Below are positions 30,440-43,112 of a stretch of DNA of 64,000 bases, piece by piece. The stretch is taken from positions 62,001 to 126,000 of the forward strand of contig NZ_BMXS01000009.1 in the NCBI RefSeq assembly GCF_014651875.1, written 5' to 3'. This DNA comes from Litchfieldella qijiaojingensis. GTDB taxonomy: Bacteria > Pseudomonadota > Gammaproteobacteria > Pseudomonadales > Halomonadaceae. The stretch's first letter is position 1. Each line of letters begins with the position of its first letter. Position numbers and translations under genes: made by a program. Under the pieces are notes generated by a model. The model saw only the letters and a list, made by a program, of their open reading frames with translations. It was not told where the DNA came from and searched no databases.

Positions 30440-31093
30440 TTAGGTTTTGTCCAAAAAGTCGGTCGATTGAGCTAGGAATACCTGGCGCAAAAAGTCGTCG
30501 ATACGGTGCGGGTCCTTAATGCCGGGGGCACGCTCGACACCACCGGAAACATCCACCGCGAATGGCCGTACGGCGCGGATCGCCTGGGCGACGTTGGCCG
30601 GGGTCAAACCTCCCGCGAGAATAACAGGTTTTGCCAGGTTTGCGGGGATTCGCGACCAGTCGAAGGTCTTGCCAGTGCCGCCGGGCATGTCGGGGCGATA
30701 GGCATCTAGGAGTAGCGCCTGTGCACCTTGGTAAGCCTCGGCCATGGCATGCAGGTCGAGGTCATCGCGCATGCGCAAGGCCTTGAGCCAGGGGCGTGTA
30801 AACGAGGCACAGAAGGCGGGGGACTCATCGCCGTGGAACTGCAGCAGATCCAGATGCGCGCTTGCCCGCTCGATCAGCGAGGCCTCCTGGTCGACGAACA
30901 GCCCTACCCGGGTGACGAATGCCGGCACCCGCGCGGCGAGTTCGGCCAGTCGCGCCTCGTCGATGGCACGCTTGCTTCCCGGCCAGAGCACGAAGCCCAA
31001 GGCATCGGCGCCCGCCGCCACGGCGGCATCGACGTCTTCCGGGCGAGTCAGCCCGCAGATCTTCACACGGGTACGGTGCAGTGGGTTAGACAT
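30440..31093 (-). CDS. trpF: Phosphoribosylanthranilate isomerase
   Basis: It catalyses the third step of the tryptophan branch (PRA to CdRP). The TIM-barrel protein has the catalytic Cys in VKICGLTRPED (near residue 12) and the phosphate-binding LAGGLTPANV and VDVSGGVE motifs. I chose the ATG at 31093, with AGGAG eight bases upstream; a GTG nine bases earlier is in frame. Length 217 residues. It follows truA with only five bases between. Confidence 0.95.
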   Translation of the reverse strand: MSNPLHRTRVKICGLTRPEDVDAAVAAGADALGFVLWPGSKRAIDEARLAELAARVPAFVTRVGLFVDQEASLIERASAHLDLLQFHGDESPAFCASFTRPWLKALRMRDDLDLHAMAEAYQGAQALLLDAYRPDMPGGTGKTFDWSRIPANLAKPVILAGGLTPANVAQAIRAVRPFAVDVSGGVERAPGIKDPHRIDDFLRQVFLAQSTDFLDKT

Positions 31094-31098
31094 GGCGG

Positions 31099-32064
31099 TC
31101 ACTCCTGGTCAGAAGGCTGATGCCGGCCGATCTCGGCCAAGCCCTCGGAGGTTTCGCTTTCCGCCGCCTTCGGCAGGCCGCGACGATAGCGAACCCAAGG
31201 GCAGTCGGGCAATTCGCGTTCGCCGGTCCATTCGCCGAGAAAAGCAAGCAGATTGGGCCCCAGGGGCTCACGCGGCAGGACGAAGCGTTCGTCGTAGATC
31301 GAATCGACGAAATGCAGACCACATCCCGGCGCCGTGACGCTGGCCAGTGTGCGGTCCTTCAGTTCGAGCAGGTTCTCGATATAGTTCTCGCCACGTTCGC
31401 TTCGCCCCACATCGACCAAGGCGCCGACGATGTTGCGAATCATGTGGTGCAGGAATGCGTTGGCCTGGACGTCGATCACTACCAACGGACCATGACGATG
31501 CACCTCGATGAAATGCAGATGACGCCAGGCGCTTTTCGACTGGCACCCAGCCGCGCGGAAACTGGAAAAGTCGTGCTCGCCTACCAGTGCCTGCGCGGCA
31601 CGGTGCATGGCGGGAGCATCCAGCGGGTCGCGACACCAGGTGGCATTGGCACGCTCCAGCACTGGGCGGCTGGGCTGATTGAGGATCACGTAGCGGTAGC
31701 GGCGCGCCACTGCCATGAAACGCGCATGAAAATCATCGGCCACAGGCGCCACCCAGCGAAGCGCAATATCGCGTGGCAGGTTGGCATTGCCGCCGAACAC
31801 CCAGGCCTTCTCCGAGCGCCCGACCGGCGCATCGAAATGCACGATCTGGCGGGTGGCATGCACACCGCTGTCGGTGCGTCCACTGCAGTGAACCGTGACC
31901 GGCTCTCCCGCAACCTTGCCAAGCGCCCGTTCGACCTCGGCCTGCACCGAGGGCGCATGCTTCAGGCGCTGCCATCCGCAATAGGCGCTTCCGTCGTATT
32001 CCACACCGAGGGCCAAGCGGCCGGTGAGGTGTTGTGTATCGTCGAGTGACTCGAACAGGGGCAT
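31099..32064 (-). CDS. truA: tRNA pseudouridine(38-40) synthase
   Basis: It isomerises uridines 38-40 in tRNA anticodon stems. It has 321 residues, with the catalytic Asp65 in CSGRTDSGVHA and an N-terminal VEYDGSAYCGWQ segment. It is a little longer than the E. coli protein at the C-terminus. It is the first gene of the truA-trpF-trpB-trpA-accD-folC-dedD-cvpA-purF-metZ run. The usual upstream gene fimV is missing. Confidence 0.96.
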   Translation of the reverse strand: MPLFESLDDTQHLTGRLALGVEYDGSAYCGWQRLKHAPSVQAEVERALGKVAGEPVTVHCSGRTDSGVHATRQIVHFDAPVGRSEKAWVFGGNANLPRDIALRWVAPVADDFHARFMAVARRYRYVILNQPSRPVLERANATWCRDPLDAPAMHRAAQALVGEHDFSSFRAAGCQSKSAWRHLHFIEVHRHGPLVVIDVQANAFLHHMIRNIVGALVDVGRSERGENYIENLLELKDRTLASVTAPGCGLHFVDSIYDERFVLPREPLGPNLLAFLGEWTGERELPDCPWVRYRRGLPKAAESETSEGLAEIGRHQPSDQE

Positions 32065-32270
32065 GGCTCAATCGAGGTTATGCTGCGCGATCGGAACCCG
32101 CGCTTTCGCCTGGAGCGATGCCTCCGGGGAAGCGGCGGTGGGGCCTCTATTATCCAGATGCAAAGGCTCGAACGCCACCTCCGCGACCTCCCACTGGACG
32201 CCGTGCTGCGACGAGGCGGCATTCCGGCCGCTATCGAACACGGTCTCGAGGCGAATACATGCCCAAACAG

Positions 32271-32299
32271 CGAAATGCCTCCCTAGGGGAGGCATTTCG
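32271..32299 (-). terminator. Terminator hairpin between asd and truA
   Basis: A perfect 13-bp stem, CGAAATGCCTCCC (32271-32283) with GGGAGGCATTTCG (32287-32299), with a TAG loop, then CTGTTT on the minus strand. It lies 26 bases beyond the asd stop, so it probably ends the leuCDB-asd transcript and separates it from the truA operon. Confidence 0.75.
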
Positions 32300-32325
32300 T
32301 ATCATTGCCGAGTCGCACCGCTGGC

Positions 32326-33438
32326 TTACTGCTCGCGCAGGATTCTCAGCATGCGCTTGAGCGGCTCGGCAGCGCCCCACAATAGCTGGTCGCCCACCGA
32401 GAAGGCCGACAGATACTCACCCCCCATGGCGAGCTTGCGCAGGCGCCCCACCGGGATATCCATGGTGCCGGTCACGGCGGCCGGCGTCAGGCTGGCGAGC
32501 GTGGCTTCCTTGTCGTTGGGAATCAGCTTGACCCAGTCATTGTGCTTGGCGATGCGATCCTCGATCTCGTCGATCGGCACATCGCGCTTGAGCTTGATGG
32601 TGAATGCCTGGCTATGCGAGCGCATGGCACCGATCCGCACGCACAGGCCATCGATGGGCACGGGATTGTCGCTGCGACCGAGGATCTTGTTGGACTCGAC
32701 GCTGCCCTTCCACTCTTCCTTGCTCTGGCCGTTCTCCATTGGCTTGTCGATCCATGGCAGCAGACTGCCAGCCAACGGCGCTCCGAAGTTGTCGACCGGG
32801 AAGTCGCCACCACGCATGGCCGCGGTGACCCGGCGGTCGATATCCAGGATAGCGCTGGCCGGATCGGCGAGTTCGCTCTTGACGCTATCTCGCAAGACGC
32901 CCATCTGCTCGAGCAGTTCGCGCATGTGCTTGGCACCGGAACCGGAAGCGGCCTGATAGGTCATGGAGGTCATCCATTCGACCAGATCGGCCTCGAACAG
33001 CCCCCCCAAGCCCAACAGCATCAGGCTCACGGTACAGTTGCCGCCGACGAAGGTCTTGCCACCTTTCGCCAACTGGGCATCGATGACGTGCCGGTTGACC
33101 GGGTCGAGCACGATGGTCGACTCATCCGCCATGCGAAGCGTGCTGGCGGCATCGATCCAGTAACCTTTCCAGCCGGACTGACGCAGGTCCTTGTAGACCT
33201 TCTCGGTGTAGTCGCCGCCCTGGCAAGTCACGACCACGTCCAGTGCCTTGAGCTCGTCGAGGTCTAAGGCATCCTTGAGCGAGGGCACGTCCACACCGAT
33301 GTCGGGGCCCGGCTGACCGACCTGGGACGTGGTGAAGAACACTGGCTCGATTCCAGCGAAATCGTTGTCCTCACGCATGCGCTGCATGAGCACGGAGCCC
33401 ACCATCCCACGCCAACCGACGAAACCGACTTTCAACAT
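32326..33438 (-). CDS. asd: Aspartate-semialdehyde dehydrogenase
   Basis: This NADPH enzyme reduces aspartyl phosphate to the semialdehyde that feeds lysine, threonine, methionine and ectoine synthesis. From the ATG at 33438, with AGGAGG seven bases upstream, it has 370 residues. It starts [16 protein letters not shown] (NADP motif) and has the catalytic Cys135 in [10 protein letters not shown]. It is 34 bases after leuB, and a terminator follows. Confidence 0.97.
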   Translation of the reverse strand: MLKVGFVGWRGMVGSVLMQRMREDNDFAGIEPVFFTTSQVGQPGPDIGVDVPSLKDALDLDELKALDVVVTCQGGDYTEKVYKDLRQSGWKGYWIDAASTLRMADESTIVLDPVNRHVIDAQLAKGGKTFVGGNCTVSLMLLGLGGLFEADLVEWMTSMTYQAASGSGAKHMRELLEQMGVLRDSVKSELADPASAILDIDRRVTAAMRGGDFPVDNFGAPLAGSLLPWIDKPMENGQSKEEWKGSVESNKILGRSDNPVPIDGLCVRIGAMRSHSQAFTIKLKRDVPIDEIEDRIAKHNDWVKLIPNDKEATLASLTPAAVTGTMDIPVGRLRKLAMGGEYLSAFSVGDQLLWGAAEPLKRMLRILREQ

Positions 33439-33472
33439 GTGAAGTCCTCCTGAAATCTGTGTTAACCCGTCA

Positions 33473-34552
33473 TTATACATGACGGAAAGCGGCTAGCACG
33501 GCTTCGCCCATTTCGGATGTGGAAACCTGGCGGGTTCCCGGGTAGGCGATATCGGCCGTACGCAAGCCGTCGTCGAGCACTTTACCGACCGCCCCTTCGA
33601 TCCGCGCGGCCAACTCTGGCTCATCGAGTGAATAACGCAGCATCATGGCCACCGAGAGGATGGTCGCCAGCGGATTGGCGAGGTTCTGGCCAGCGATGTC
33701 CGGAGCACTGCCGTGGCACGGCTCGTACATGCCCTGCCCGCTCTCGTTGAGCGAGGCCGAAGGCAGCATACCAATGGAGCCGGTGAGCATCGCTGCAGCA
33801 TCGGACAGAATATCACCGAACATGTTACCGGTGACGATGACGTCGAACTGCTTGGGGGCACGCACCAGTTGCATGGCAGCGTTGTCGACATACATGTGCG
33901 AAAGCTCGACGTCGGGATACTCCGGCGCCAGACGCTCCATGATCTCGCGCCACAGAATGGTGACCTCGAGCACGTTGGCCTTGTCCACCGAACACAGCTT
34001 CTTGTCACGCTTGCGGGCCATCTCGAAGGCCACGCGGCCGATGCGCTCGATCTCGGACTCCGAGTAGATGTAGGTATTGAAACCCACACGCTGCCCGTCA
34101 CGCTCTTCGATCCCGCGCGGCTGGCCAAAATAGATGCCACCGGTCAGCTCGCGCACGATCATGATATCCAACCCGGATACCACCTCGGGCTTGAGACTCG
34201 AAGCCTCGGCCAATTGAGGATAGAGGATCGCAGGACGCAAGTTGCCGAACAGGCCGAGGTGCTTGCGCAACCCCAGCAAGCCCTTTTCAGGCCGCTTGGA
34301 CAGATCCTCGATCTTGTCCCACTTCGGACCGCCCACAGCACCCAGCAGGATGGCATCGGATGCCTTGGCCTTTTCCAGGGTCGCCGCCGGCAGCGGCTCG
34401 CCGTGAACATCGTAGGCGGAGCCCCCTACCAGGCCCTCCTCGATGGTCACATCCAAGCCCTGCTCCTGGCAGGCCTCCAGAACCTTGACCGCCTCACGGG
34501 TGATTTCCGGGCCTATACCGTCGCCCGGCAGAACGAGAATCTTGCGGCTCAT
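33473..34552 (-). CDS. leuB: 3-isopropylmalate dehydrogenase
   Basis: An NAD-dependent decarboxylating dehydrogenase of leucine synthesis. It has 359 residues, with GDGIGPEI at the N-terminus, the substrate-binding [10 protein letters not shown], and [18 protein letters not shown]. It lies between leuD (119-base gap) and asd. A small GC hairpin lies in the leuD-leuB gap. Confidence 0.97.
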   Translation of the reverse strand: MSRKILVLPGDGIGPEITREAVKVLEACQEQGLDVTIEEGLVGGSAYDVHGEPLPAATLEKAKASDAILLGAVGGPKWDKIEDLSKRPEKGLLGLRKHLGLFGNLRPAILYPQLAEASSLKPEVVSGLDIMIVRELTGGIYFGQPRGIEERDGQRVGFNTYIYSESEIERIGRVAFEMARKRDKKLCSVDKANVLEVTILWREIMERLAPEYPDVELSHMYVDNAAMQLVRAPKQFDVIVTGNMFGDILSDAAAMLTGSIGMLPSASLNESGQGMYEPCHGSAPDIAGQNLANPLATILSVAMMLRYSLDEPELAARIEGAVGKVLDDGLRTADIAYPGTRQVSTSEMGEAVLAAFRHV

Positions 34553-34671
34553 GCGTCGTGGCTCTCTTTATCTGGCGATGATGTAGCGCTTTCCCTGCGC
34601 GATTGCCCCGAGGGGCGTTCCTTGCTGTGTCCAGCGTTGTGGTTATTAAAACCTAGATCATAGGTGCTTCT

Positions 34672-35319
34672 CTAAGGCGCCTGGCGGAACAACCAAGGCC
34701 GTGCTTCGCGGTGACGCTGCTCGAAGGAACGAATCGCCGGCTCATCCTGCAGGGTCAGGCCGATATCGTCGAGCCCTTCGAGCAGGCAGTGCTTGCGGAA
34801 CCCGTCCACCGAAAACTCGATGAGCTCACCCTCGGGCGTCACGATGCGCTGATGCTCGAGATCGATATCGAGGCTATAGCCTTCGTTGGCTTCCACAGCC
34901 TTGAAGAGCCGGTCGACCGTTTCCTCGTCGAGGGTGATCAGCAGGATGCCGTTCTTGAACGAGTTGTTATAGAAGATATCGGCGAAGCTCGGCGCAATCA
35001 CCACGCGGAAACCGAAATCAGCCAGCGCCCAGGGCGCATGCTCGCGAGAGCTGCCACAACCGAAGTTGCGGCGTGCCAACAAGATACTGGCGCCTTGGTA
35101 GCGATCCTGGTTGAGCACGAAGCCCGGGTTGAGCGGGCGCTTACTGACGTCCTGGCCGGGATAGCCCTCGTCCAGATAGCGCAGCTCGTCGAACAGATTG
35201 ACACCGAAACCGGTGCGCTTGATCGACTTCAGGAATTGCTTGGGAATGATCAGGTCGGTGTCGACGTTGGCGCGGTCGAGCGGCGCCACGAGGCCCTGAT
35301 GACGTTCGAATTTCTGCAT
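34672..35319 (-). CDS. leuD: 3-isopropylmalate dehydratase small subunit
   Basis: The swivelling domain of isopropylmalate isomerase. It has 215 residues with the typical IIPKQFLK and [13 protein letters not shown] motifs. Its start is three bases after the leuC stop, so the two subunits are translationally linked. Confidence 0.97.
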   Translation of the reverse strand: MQKFERHQGLVAPLDRANVDTDLIIPKQFLKSIKRTGFGVNLFDELRYLDEGYPGQDVSKRPLNPGFVLNQDRYQGASILLARRNFGCGSSREHAPWALADFGFRVVIAPSFADIFYNNSFKNGILLITLDEETVDRLFKAVEANEGYSLDIDLEHQRIVTPEGELIEFSVDGFRKHCLLEGLDDIGLTLQDEPAIRSFEQRHREARPWLFRQAP

Positions 35320-35322
35320 GCT

Positions 35323-36768
35323 TCAGGCCTCCTGCACGGGTGCGACGTCAGCGAATTGACGCACGTCAACGAAATGACCGGCGATAGCGGCAGCAGCGGC
35401 CATCGCCGGGCTGACCAAGTGGGTACGCCCACCGTAGCCCTGGCGCCCCTCGAAGTTGCGGTTCGAGGTCGAGGCACAGTGCTCGCCGGGTTCCAGTTTG
35501 TCGGCATTCATCGCCAGGCACATCGAGCAGCCCGGCTCGCGCCATTCGAAACCGGCCTCGAGGAAGAGCTTGTCGAGCCCCTCGGCCTCGGCCTGGCGCT
35601 TCACCAGGCCGGAGCCCGGTACCACCATGGCCAGTTTGATGCTGTCGGCAACCTTCTTGCCCTTGGCCACCTTGGCGGCCTCGCGCAGGTCTTCGATGCG
35701 CCCATTGGTACAGGAGCCGATGAACACCTTGTCGAGCCGGATGTCGGTGATCCTCTGCTTCGGCGCGAGCCCCATGTACTCCAGGGCCCGCACATAGCTG
35801 CGCTGGACGGTCTCGTCGGGGGCCTCGGCCGGATCGGGCACCTCGCCGGATATGCCGGTGACCATCTCGGGACTGGTGCCCCACGAAACCTGCGGTTCGA
35901 TCTCGGAGGCATCGATCTCGACCACCTTGTCGAACACCGCATCATCGTCGGAAACCAGGTTGCGCCAATTGGCCACCGCGGCGTCCCACTGCTCGCCACT
36001 GGGGGCGAAGGGGCGGTTGCGCAAGTACTCGATGGTGGTGTCGTCGACGCCGATCAGGCCCACCCGGGCGCCGGCTTCGATGGCCATGTTGCACACCGTC
36101 ATGCGGCCTTCCATCGACAGCTCGCGGATGGCGCTACCGGCGAACTCGATGGCATAGCCAGTGCCTCCGGCGGTACCGATGCGGCCGATCACCGCCAGCA
36201 CGATATCCTTGGCCGTCACGCCGGTACCCAGCTTGCCCTCGACCCGGACCTGCATGTTCTTCATCTTCTGTGCCAACAGACACTGGGTCGCCAGCACGTG
36301 CTCGACCTCGGAGGTACCGATGCCATGGGACAGCGCCGCAAAGGCACCATGGGTAGCGGTATGGGAATCACCGCAGACCACTGTCATGCCCGGCAGCGTG
36401 GCGCCCTGCTCGGGCCCCACCACGTGAACGATACCTTGGCGGGCGTCGTTGATGCGGAACTCCTCGATGCCGAAGGCTTCGCAGTTGTCGTCGAGCGTCT
36501 GTACCTGGATCAACGACACCGGGTCCTTGATGCCAGTGTTGCCCTCGGCACGCTCGGCCAAGGTGGTAGGTACGTTGTGATCGGGCGTGGCCAGGTTGGC
36601 GTCCAGACGCCATGGCTTGCGACCCGCCAGGCGCAAGCCCTCGAAAGCCTGCGGTGATGTCACTTCGTGCAGCAACTGCCGATCGATATAGATCAAGGCG
36701 GTGCCGTCGTCGCGCTCCTTGACCAGGTGCTGCGACCACAACTTGTCATAAAGCGTCTGGCCTGCCAT
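35323..36768 (-). CDS. leuC: 3-isopropylmalate dehydratase large subunit
   Basis: The aconitase-family catalytic subunit, which isomerises 2- to 3-isopropylmalate. It has 481 residues, with 4Fe-4S ligand cysteines in GSCTNGR and in the CSMCL segment, and the [12 protein letters not shown] motif. It is the first gene of leuC-leuD-leuB-asd and is divergent from a LysR regulator. A palindromic site lies in the shared promoter region. Confidence 0.97.
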   Translation of the reverse strand: MAGQTLYDKLWSQHLVKERDDGTALIYIDRQLLHEVTSPQAFEGLRLAGRKPWRLDANLATPDHNVPTTLAERAEGNTGIKDPVSLIQVQTLDDNCEAFGIEEFRINDARQGIVHVVGPEQGATLPGMTVVCGDSHTATHGAFAALSHGIGTSEVEHVLATQCLLAQKMKNMQVRVEGKLGTGVTAKDIVLAVIGRIGTAGGTGYAIEFAGSAIRELSMEGRMTVCNMAIEAGARVGLIGVDDTTIEYLRNRPFAPSGEQWDAAVANWRNLVSDDDAVFDKVVEIDASEIEPQVSWGTSPEMVTGISGEVPDPAEAPDETVQRSYVRALEYMGLAPKQRITDIRLDKVFIGSCTNGRIEDLREAAKVAKGKKVADSIKLAMVVPGSGLVKRQAEAEGLDKLFLEAGFEWREPGCSMCLAMNADKLEPGEHCASTSNRNFEGRQGYGGRTHLVSPAMAAAAAIAGHFVDVRQFADVAPVQEA

Positions 36769-36871
36769 CGGTTTCCTCCCAGGGGGCCTTCATGCCGGGC
36801 CCTTCATTCATCGTGACAACGAGAGTAGAATCCGAGACCCATAAAATCAATTCATGTTCTTTATCCTTTGG

Positions 36872-36886
36872 ATTCCACAATGGAAT
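36872..36886. promoter_or_regulatory. Palindromic operator candidate between leuC and the LysR gene
   Basis: ATTCCA-CAA-TGGAAT is a perfect palindrome with the T-N11-A form favoured by LysR-type regulators. It lies 36 bases before the regulator's ATG and about 100 before leuC. Binding by the adjacent regulator is inference. Confidence 0.5.
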
Positions 36887-36921
36887 AATAGTGAAACATC
36901 TTCTCTACAAGCCCTGAAGCC

Positions 36922-37815
36922 ATGGATACCCAAAGCCTACAAGCCTTCCTTGCCGTCGCCGACAGCGGCTCCTTCTCACTGGCCGGCGAACATCTCCATC
37001 TTACACAGCCGGCGGTGAGCAAGCGCATCGCCACCCTGGAGGATCAGGTCGGCGCCAAATTGTTCGACCGCATCGGTCGCCGCGTGTCCCTGACCGAGGC
37101 CGGCCACCTGCTGTTACCACGCGCTCGTCAGATCCTGGTGATGGTCGATGATAGTCGCCGCGCGCTCTCCAACCTGGCCGGCGATGTGGCCGGCAGCCTG
37201 ACCATGGCCACCAGCCACCACATCGGCCTGCACCGTCTGCCACCACTGCTCAAGGCCTACACCCAGGCACACCCCGAGGTACGCATGGACATGCGCTTCC
37301 TGGACTCCGAGCAAGCCTATCAGGGGGTGCTCGACGGCGACCTGGAAATCGCCGTGGTGACGCTTGCGCCAGTCCCCGATCCGCAACTGACCGTAGCCCC
37401 GGTATGGGTCGACCGTTTACGTTTCGTATGCGGCCATGACCATCCACTTGCTTCGCTCGACCCCTTGCCGTTGTCAACACTGTCGAGCTTCGATGCGGTC
37501 CTGCCGGGTCACCTGACCTTCACCCGCGGCATCGTGGTCGACACCTTCGCCCGCGACGGCCTCAAGGTGAACGTGGCACTGTCCACCAACTACCTCGAGA
37601 CACTCAAGATGATGGTCACCATCGGCCTCGGCTGGAGCGTACTGCCGGAAACGCTGATCGACGAAGAGGTCCATGTGCTGCCTATCGAGCACCGCCCCAT
37701 CGAGCGGCCACTGGGTTATCTGGTGCACAAGAGCCGCACCCTGTCGAACGCCGCTCGTTCGATGCTGACGATGCTCGACGAGGCACGCACGCCTGAAGCC
37801 AGGGCATGGTCGTGA
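36922..37815 (+). CDS. LysR-family transcriptional regulator, divergent from leuC
   Basis: A typical 297-residue LysR-type regulator. The N-terminal winged helix-turn-helix (residues 1-60, FSLAGEHLHLTQPAVSKRIATLE) is followed by a periplasmic-binding-protein-like effector domain (about 90-290). Its position divergent from leuCDB-asd suggests control of leucine synthesis; the effector, perhaps a leucine-pathway intermediate, is not known from the sequence. Confidence 0.9.
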   Translation: MDTQSLQAFLAVADSGSFSLAGEHLHLTQPAVSKRIATLEDQVGAKLFDRIGRRVSLTEAGHLLLPRARQILVMVDDSRRALSNLAGDVAGSLTMATSHHIGLHRLPPLLKAYTQAHPEVRMDMRFLDSEQAYQGVLDGDLEIAVVTLAPVPDPQLTVAPVWVDRLRFVCGHDHPLASLDPLPLSTLSSFDAVLPGHLTFTRGIVVDTFARDGLKVNVALSTNYLETLKMMVTIGLGWSVLPETLIDEEVHVLPIEHRPIERPLGYLVHKSRTLSNAARSMLTMLDEARTPEARAWS

Positions 37816-37890
37816 GCAAGCGAATCGCCTGCTTGTCGGAGATGGCAAGGTTGCCTAGGATGCTAACTTTTGCTTAGGAATCCTTAGCCC

Positions 37891-39243
37891 ATGCCCAGCA
37901 GGGACACGCTCAGCGCCGACACCACCTCCGACGACAGCACCTCTTCACGCCAGGTGGTGGCGGGCATGGCGATTCTTGCCGGCTTGATGCTACAAATCGC
38001 ACGCTTCGCCGATGCGCCCTTCGATGCCAATCTGATCGGTTACGCCTTCTGGATGGCGGCACTGTTGCTGTGGCGTGACCTCGATCCGCGCACCCGGCTC
38101 CAGGCTGGGGGACTTTCCGTCATCGGTCTGGTACTGCTTGTCATCAGTCAGTTCCACTATCGCGCCGAGATCGACTGGCTCGGCATCCTGACTGGCAACA
38201 CCTATGTGGTGGCCATGCTGGTAGGGGTGAGCTTCCTCGGCCTGATCGGCGGTCGGAAAGCTCCTGGCGGCGGTCGAACCAGCACTGGCGTGCGAGGCGT
38301 AGTCAATACCTGGTTGAGCGTCCATCTGCTCGGAGCGATCCTCAACCTGTCATCAGTGTTCATGGTCGGCGATCACATCAAGGCCCGTGGTCGGCTGGAG
38401 ACGGCTCAACTGTTGACCCTCAACCGTGGCCTGTCGAGCGCCGCTTTCTGGTCGCCGTTCTTCGCCTCGATGGGGGTGGCGATGAGCGTCGCGCCGGAGA
38501 TGGCTTATGGCGGCATCCTGATTTTCGGCCTACCGCTGGCGCTTTTGGCCGGCCTGATCACCCGATTCGAGATACCACGCCGCTTCGTTCTCGACGACAC
38601 CGAGGGCTTCACGTTATCGCCGGCCAGCCTGCTGCTGCCGGTGGCAATGGCTGCGCTGGTGATGCTGTTCCACTACATCATCACACCCTCGCTTTCCATC
38701 GTCAGCATCATCACCTTCCTGATCCCCAGCGTGGCGCTGCTGTTCAACCTGCCCCGCGGCCTGGCCTGGCCCGTGAGGCGTACCCTGCAGCACGCTCGTA
38801 CCCGGCTGCCGGCCATGCGCGGCGAGGTCACGCTGTTCTTGTCCGCGGGGTTGTTCACGCTGGGACTATCGACTTTCACGCGGGCGGCTACCGGCAATCA
38901 ATGGGTGCTGTTCGACGAGTTCGGTGTGCTCGAAGCCTCGATCAGCTACGTGGCGATCGTGGTCAGCGCCGTGGCGGGGTTGCACCCGATCATCGGCGTC
39001 TCGGCGTTGGCCTCGATGCTCGATCCCGACACCACCAATCACACCCTGCTGGGCTTCGTGTCACTGGCAGCCTGGGGAGTGGGGGCCGCCGTCGGCCCCC
39101 TATCGGGCATCAACCTGTCGCTGCAGGGGCGATACGACATCAGCGGCTATCGCCTGATGAAGCTCAATATCCCCTACGCGCTGATGATGTCATGCTTGGT
39201 GTTCGCTGCCATTGCCCTGATGGACACCATTTTTAGCCGTTAG
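37891..39243 (+). CDS. Polytopic membrane protein, possible ion transporter
   Basis: I cannot assign a function. The 450-residue protein has a polar Ser/Thr/Asp-rich N-terminus of about 22 residues, then ten to twelve hydrophobic segments spread to the C-terminus. Two amphipathic transmembrane-hairpin-like segments (LGAILNLSSVFMVGDH near 150; the HPIIGVSALASMLDP region near 370) recall the ion-transporter superfamily that includes citrate and arsenite transporters, but I see no firm motif. It lies after the LysR gene on the same strand and converges with a DUF1451 gene, overlapping by four bases. Confidence 0.8.
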   Translation: MPSRDTLSADTTSDDSTSSRQVVAGMAILAGLMLQIARFADAPFDANLIGYAFWMAALLLWRDLDPRTRLQAGGLSVIGLVLLVISQFHYRAEIDWLGILTGNTYVVAMLVGVSFLGLIGGRKAPGGGRTSTGVRGVVNTWLSVHLLGAILNLSSVFMVGDHIKARGRLETAQLLTLNRGLSSAAFWSPFFASMGVAMSVAPEMAYGGILIFGLPLALLAGLITRFEIPRRFVLDDTEGFTLSPASLLLPVAMAALVMLFHYIITPSLSIVSIITFLIPSVALLFNLPRGLAWPVRRTLQHARTRLPAMRGEVTLFLSAGLFTLGLSTFTRAATGNQWVLFDEFGVLEASISYVAIVVSAVAGLHPIIGVSALASMLDPDTTNHTLLGFVSLAAWGVGAAVGPLSGINLSLQGRYDISGYRLMKLNIPYALMMSCLVFAAIALMDTIFSR

Positions 39244-39773
39244 CCACTGGTCGCCAGATCATTATCCGGGGCGCGCGAGAAGTAACGGTGGCCACACTGA
39301 TGACACGGATCTAGCCGAGCCACGTTTTCCAGTTGGACGTGCGCGCCGCAGTGCACGCAGGCCATGCGCCCGGGCGCGGCGATTTCGCCCTCGCAATAGT
39401 CGGCCCGAGCGGCTTCCAGATCGTCATCGAGGCGCGCCTTGTCGACGATCGAACGATCGGCGATCGACAGCAGCGCCTCCGTGACCTTGCGTGAAAGTAC
39501 CGACAGGTCGATTCCCAACCAACTGGCCACACCCTCACCGCCGGCGGCCAGATAACGGCGCATGTCCTTGAGATCGCGCTCGACCCAAGCACGCAACAGC
39601 GACAACTCATCCTTGGTAAACTCTGCCAGCTCAGCCTCGAACTCCACCGCTTCGTCGAGGTCCTTCTGCAGGTTTTCCCACGACAGCTCATCCGCGCCCT
39701 CCTTCAGGCGCGAAAGCACGCGCTCATAGCCTTGGCGCATCCGATGTTCGCGTTGTTCCCTGTTCTCGCTCAT
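39240..39773 (-). CDS. DUF1451 zinc-ribbon protein (YbeL-like)
   Basis: A 177-residue cytoplasmic protein of the YbeL/DUF1451 family, of unknown function. An alpha-helical N-terminal two-thirds rich in Glu and Arg precedes a C-terminal zinc ribbon with CVHC and CHQC pairs (near 138 and 156). As in E. coli (ybeL next to leuS), it is divergent from leuS, with about 230 bases of shared promoter region between them. Confidence 0.9.
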   Translation of the reverse strand: MSENREQREHRMRQGYERVLSRLKEGADELSWENLQKDLDEAVEFEAELAEFTKDELSLLRAWVERDLKDMRRYLAAGGEGVASWLGIDLSVLSRKVTEALLSIADRSIVDKARLDDDLEAARADYCEGEIAAPGRMACVHCGAHVQLENVARLDPCHQCGHRYFSRAPDNDLATSG

Positions 39774-39914
39774 GACGTTCTCCCGGTTCCAGCCTGGTCA
39801 CGGGGCCCCTACCTGCAAGCGCCCCACTGCGGTATGCTTAGTCACCATTTAGACGCTATCTTCTCGTGCCTTCAAGGATTTCCGTTCACGAACGACATTT
39901 CCGGCCGAGATTGA

Positions 39915-42584
<2,670 letters not shown>

Positions 42585-42607
42585 TCCAACATGGTAAGGG
42601 AGCACCC

Positions 42608-43099
42608 ATGAAGCGCCGAGACTTTCTGCATCTTTCGCTGGCCGGCATCGCGGCGATGGGGCTTTCCGGCTGTGGCTTTCGGCTGCGCGGCCTCGGCTCC
42701 TCGGGGCCGACCCTGGAGGCCCTGGCCCTGAACGCCGCCGACAGCGATCTGGCACCGGTGGTGCGAGAGTCCCTCGAGAGTGCCGGCACCCGGCTCGACG
42801 TAAACGCTGCTCTTCGCCTCAACCTGGGGCAGGAGCGTTTCCGGGAAATCTCTCTGACCCATGGCGATGCCGGCAGTCAGGACACCGAGTTGCAACTCAC
42901 CGCCCCCTTCTCGGTGCAACGCGCCGCCGATGGGGCCTACTTGCTCAATCAGCAACAGCTCGATGTCTCGACCACCTTCAGCGTCAGCGACGATGACCTG
43001 CTGGCCCAGGACGATATTCGCAGCGAGGCTCGCGAACGCCTGCGCCGGGATGCCGCCCGCCAGTTGATCGAGCGGTTGCGCCCCTTGGCGGAACGGTGA
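42608..43099 (+). CDS. lptE: LPS-assembly lipoprotein LptE
   Basis: An outer-membrane lipoprotein that plugs the LptD barrel and is needed to deliver lipopolysaccharide to the surface. It has 163 residues. The lipobox LSGC gives Cys22, followed by GFRLRG, the family signature. The signal sequence begins KRRDFL, which looks like a twin-arginine motif, unusual for LptE. It is 23 bases after leuS and 13 before holA. Confidence 0.92.
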   Translation: MKRRDFLHLSLAGIAAMGLSGCGFRLRGLGSSGPTLEALALNAADSDLAPVVRESLESAGTRLDVNAALRLNLGQERFREISLTHGDAGSQDTELQLTAPFSVQRAADGAYLLNQQQLDVSTTFSVSDDDLLAQDDIRSEARERLRRDAARQLIERLRPLAER

Positions 43100-43112
43100 C
43101 AGGGCGACCCCC

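Noticed and set aside
34711-36657. A 648-codon open frame on the plus strand, antisense to leuD and leuC
   Set aside because: It mirrors the codon bias of two clear core genes on the other strand, with no ribosome-binding site or recognisable domain. High G+C coding DNA often leaves such open antisense frames.
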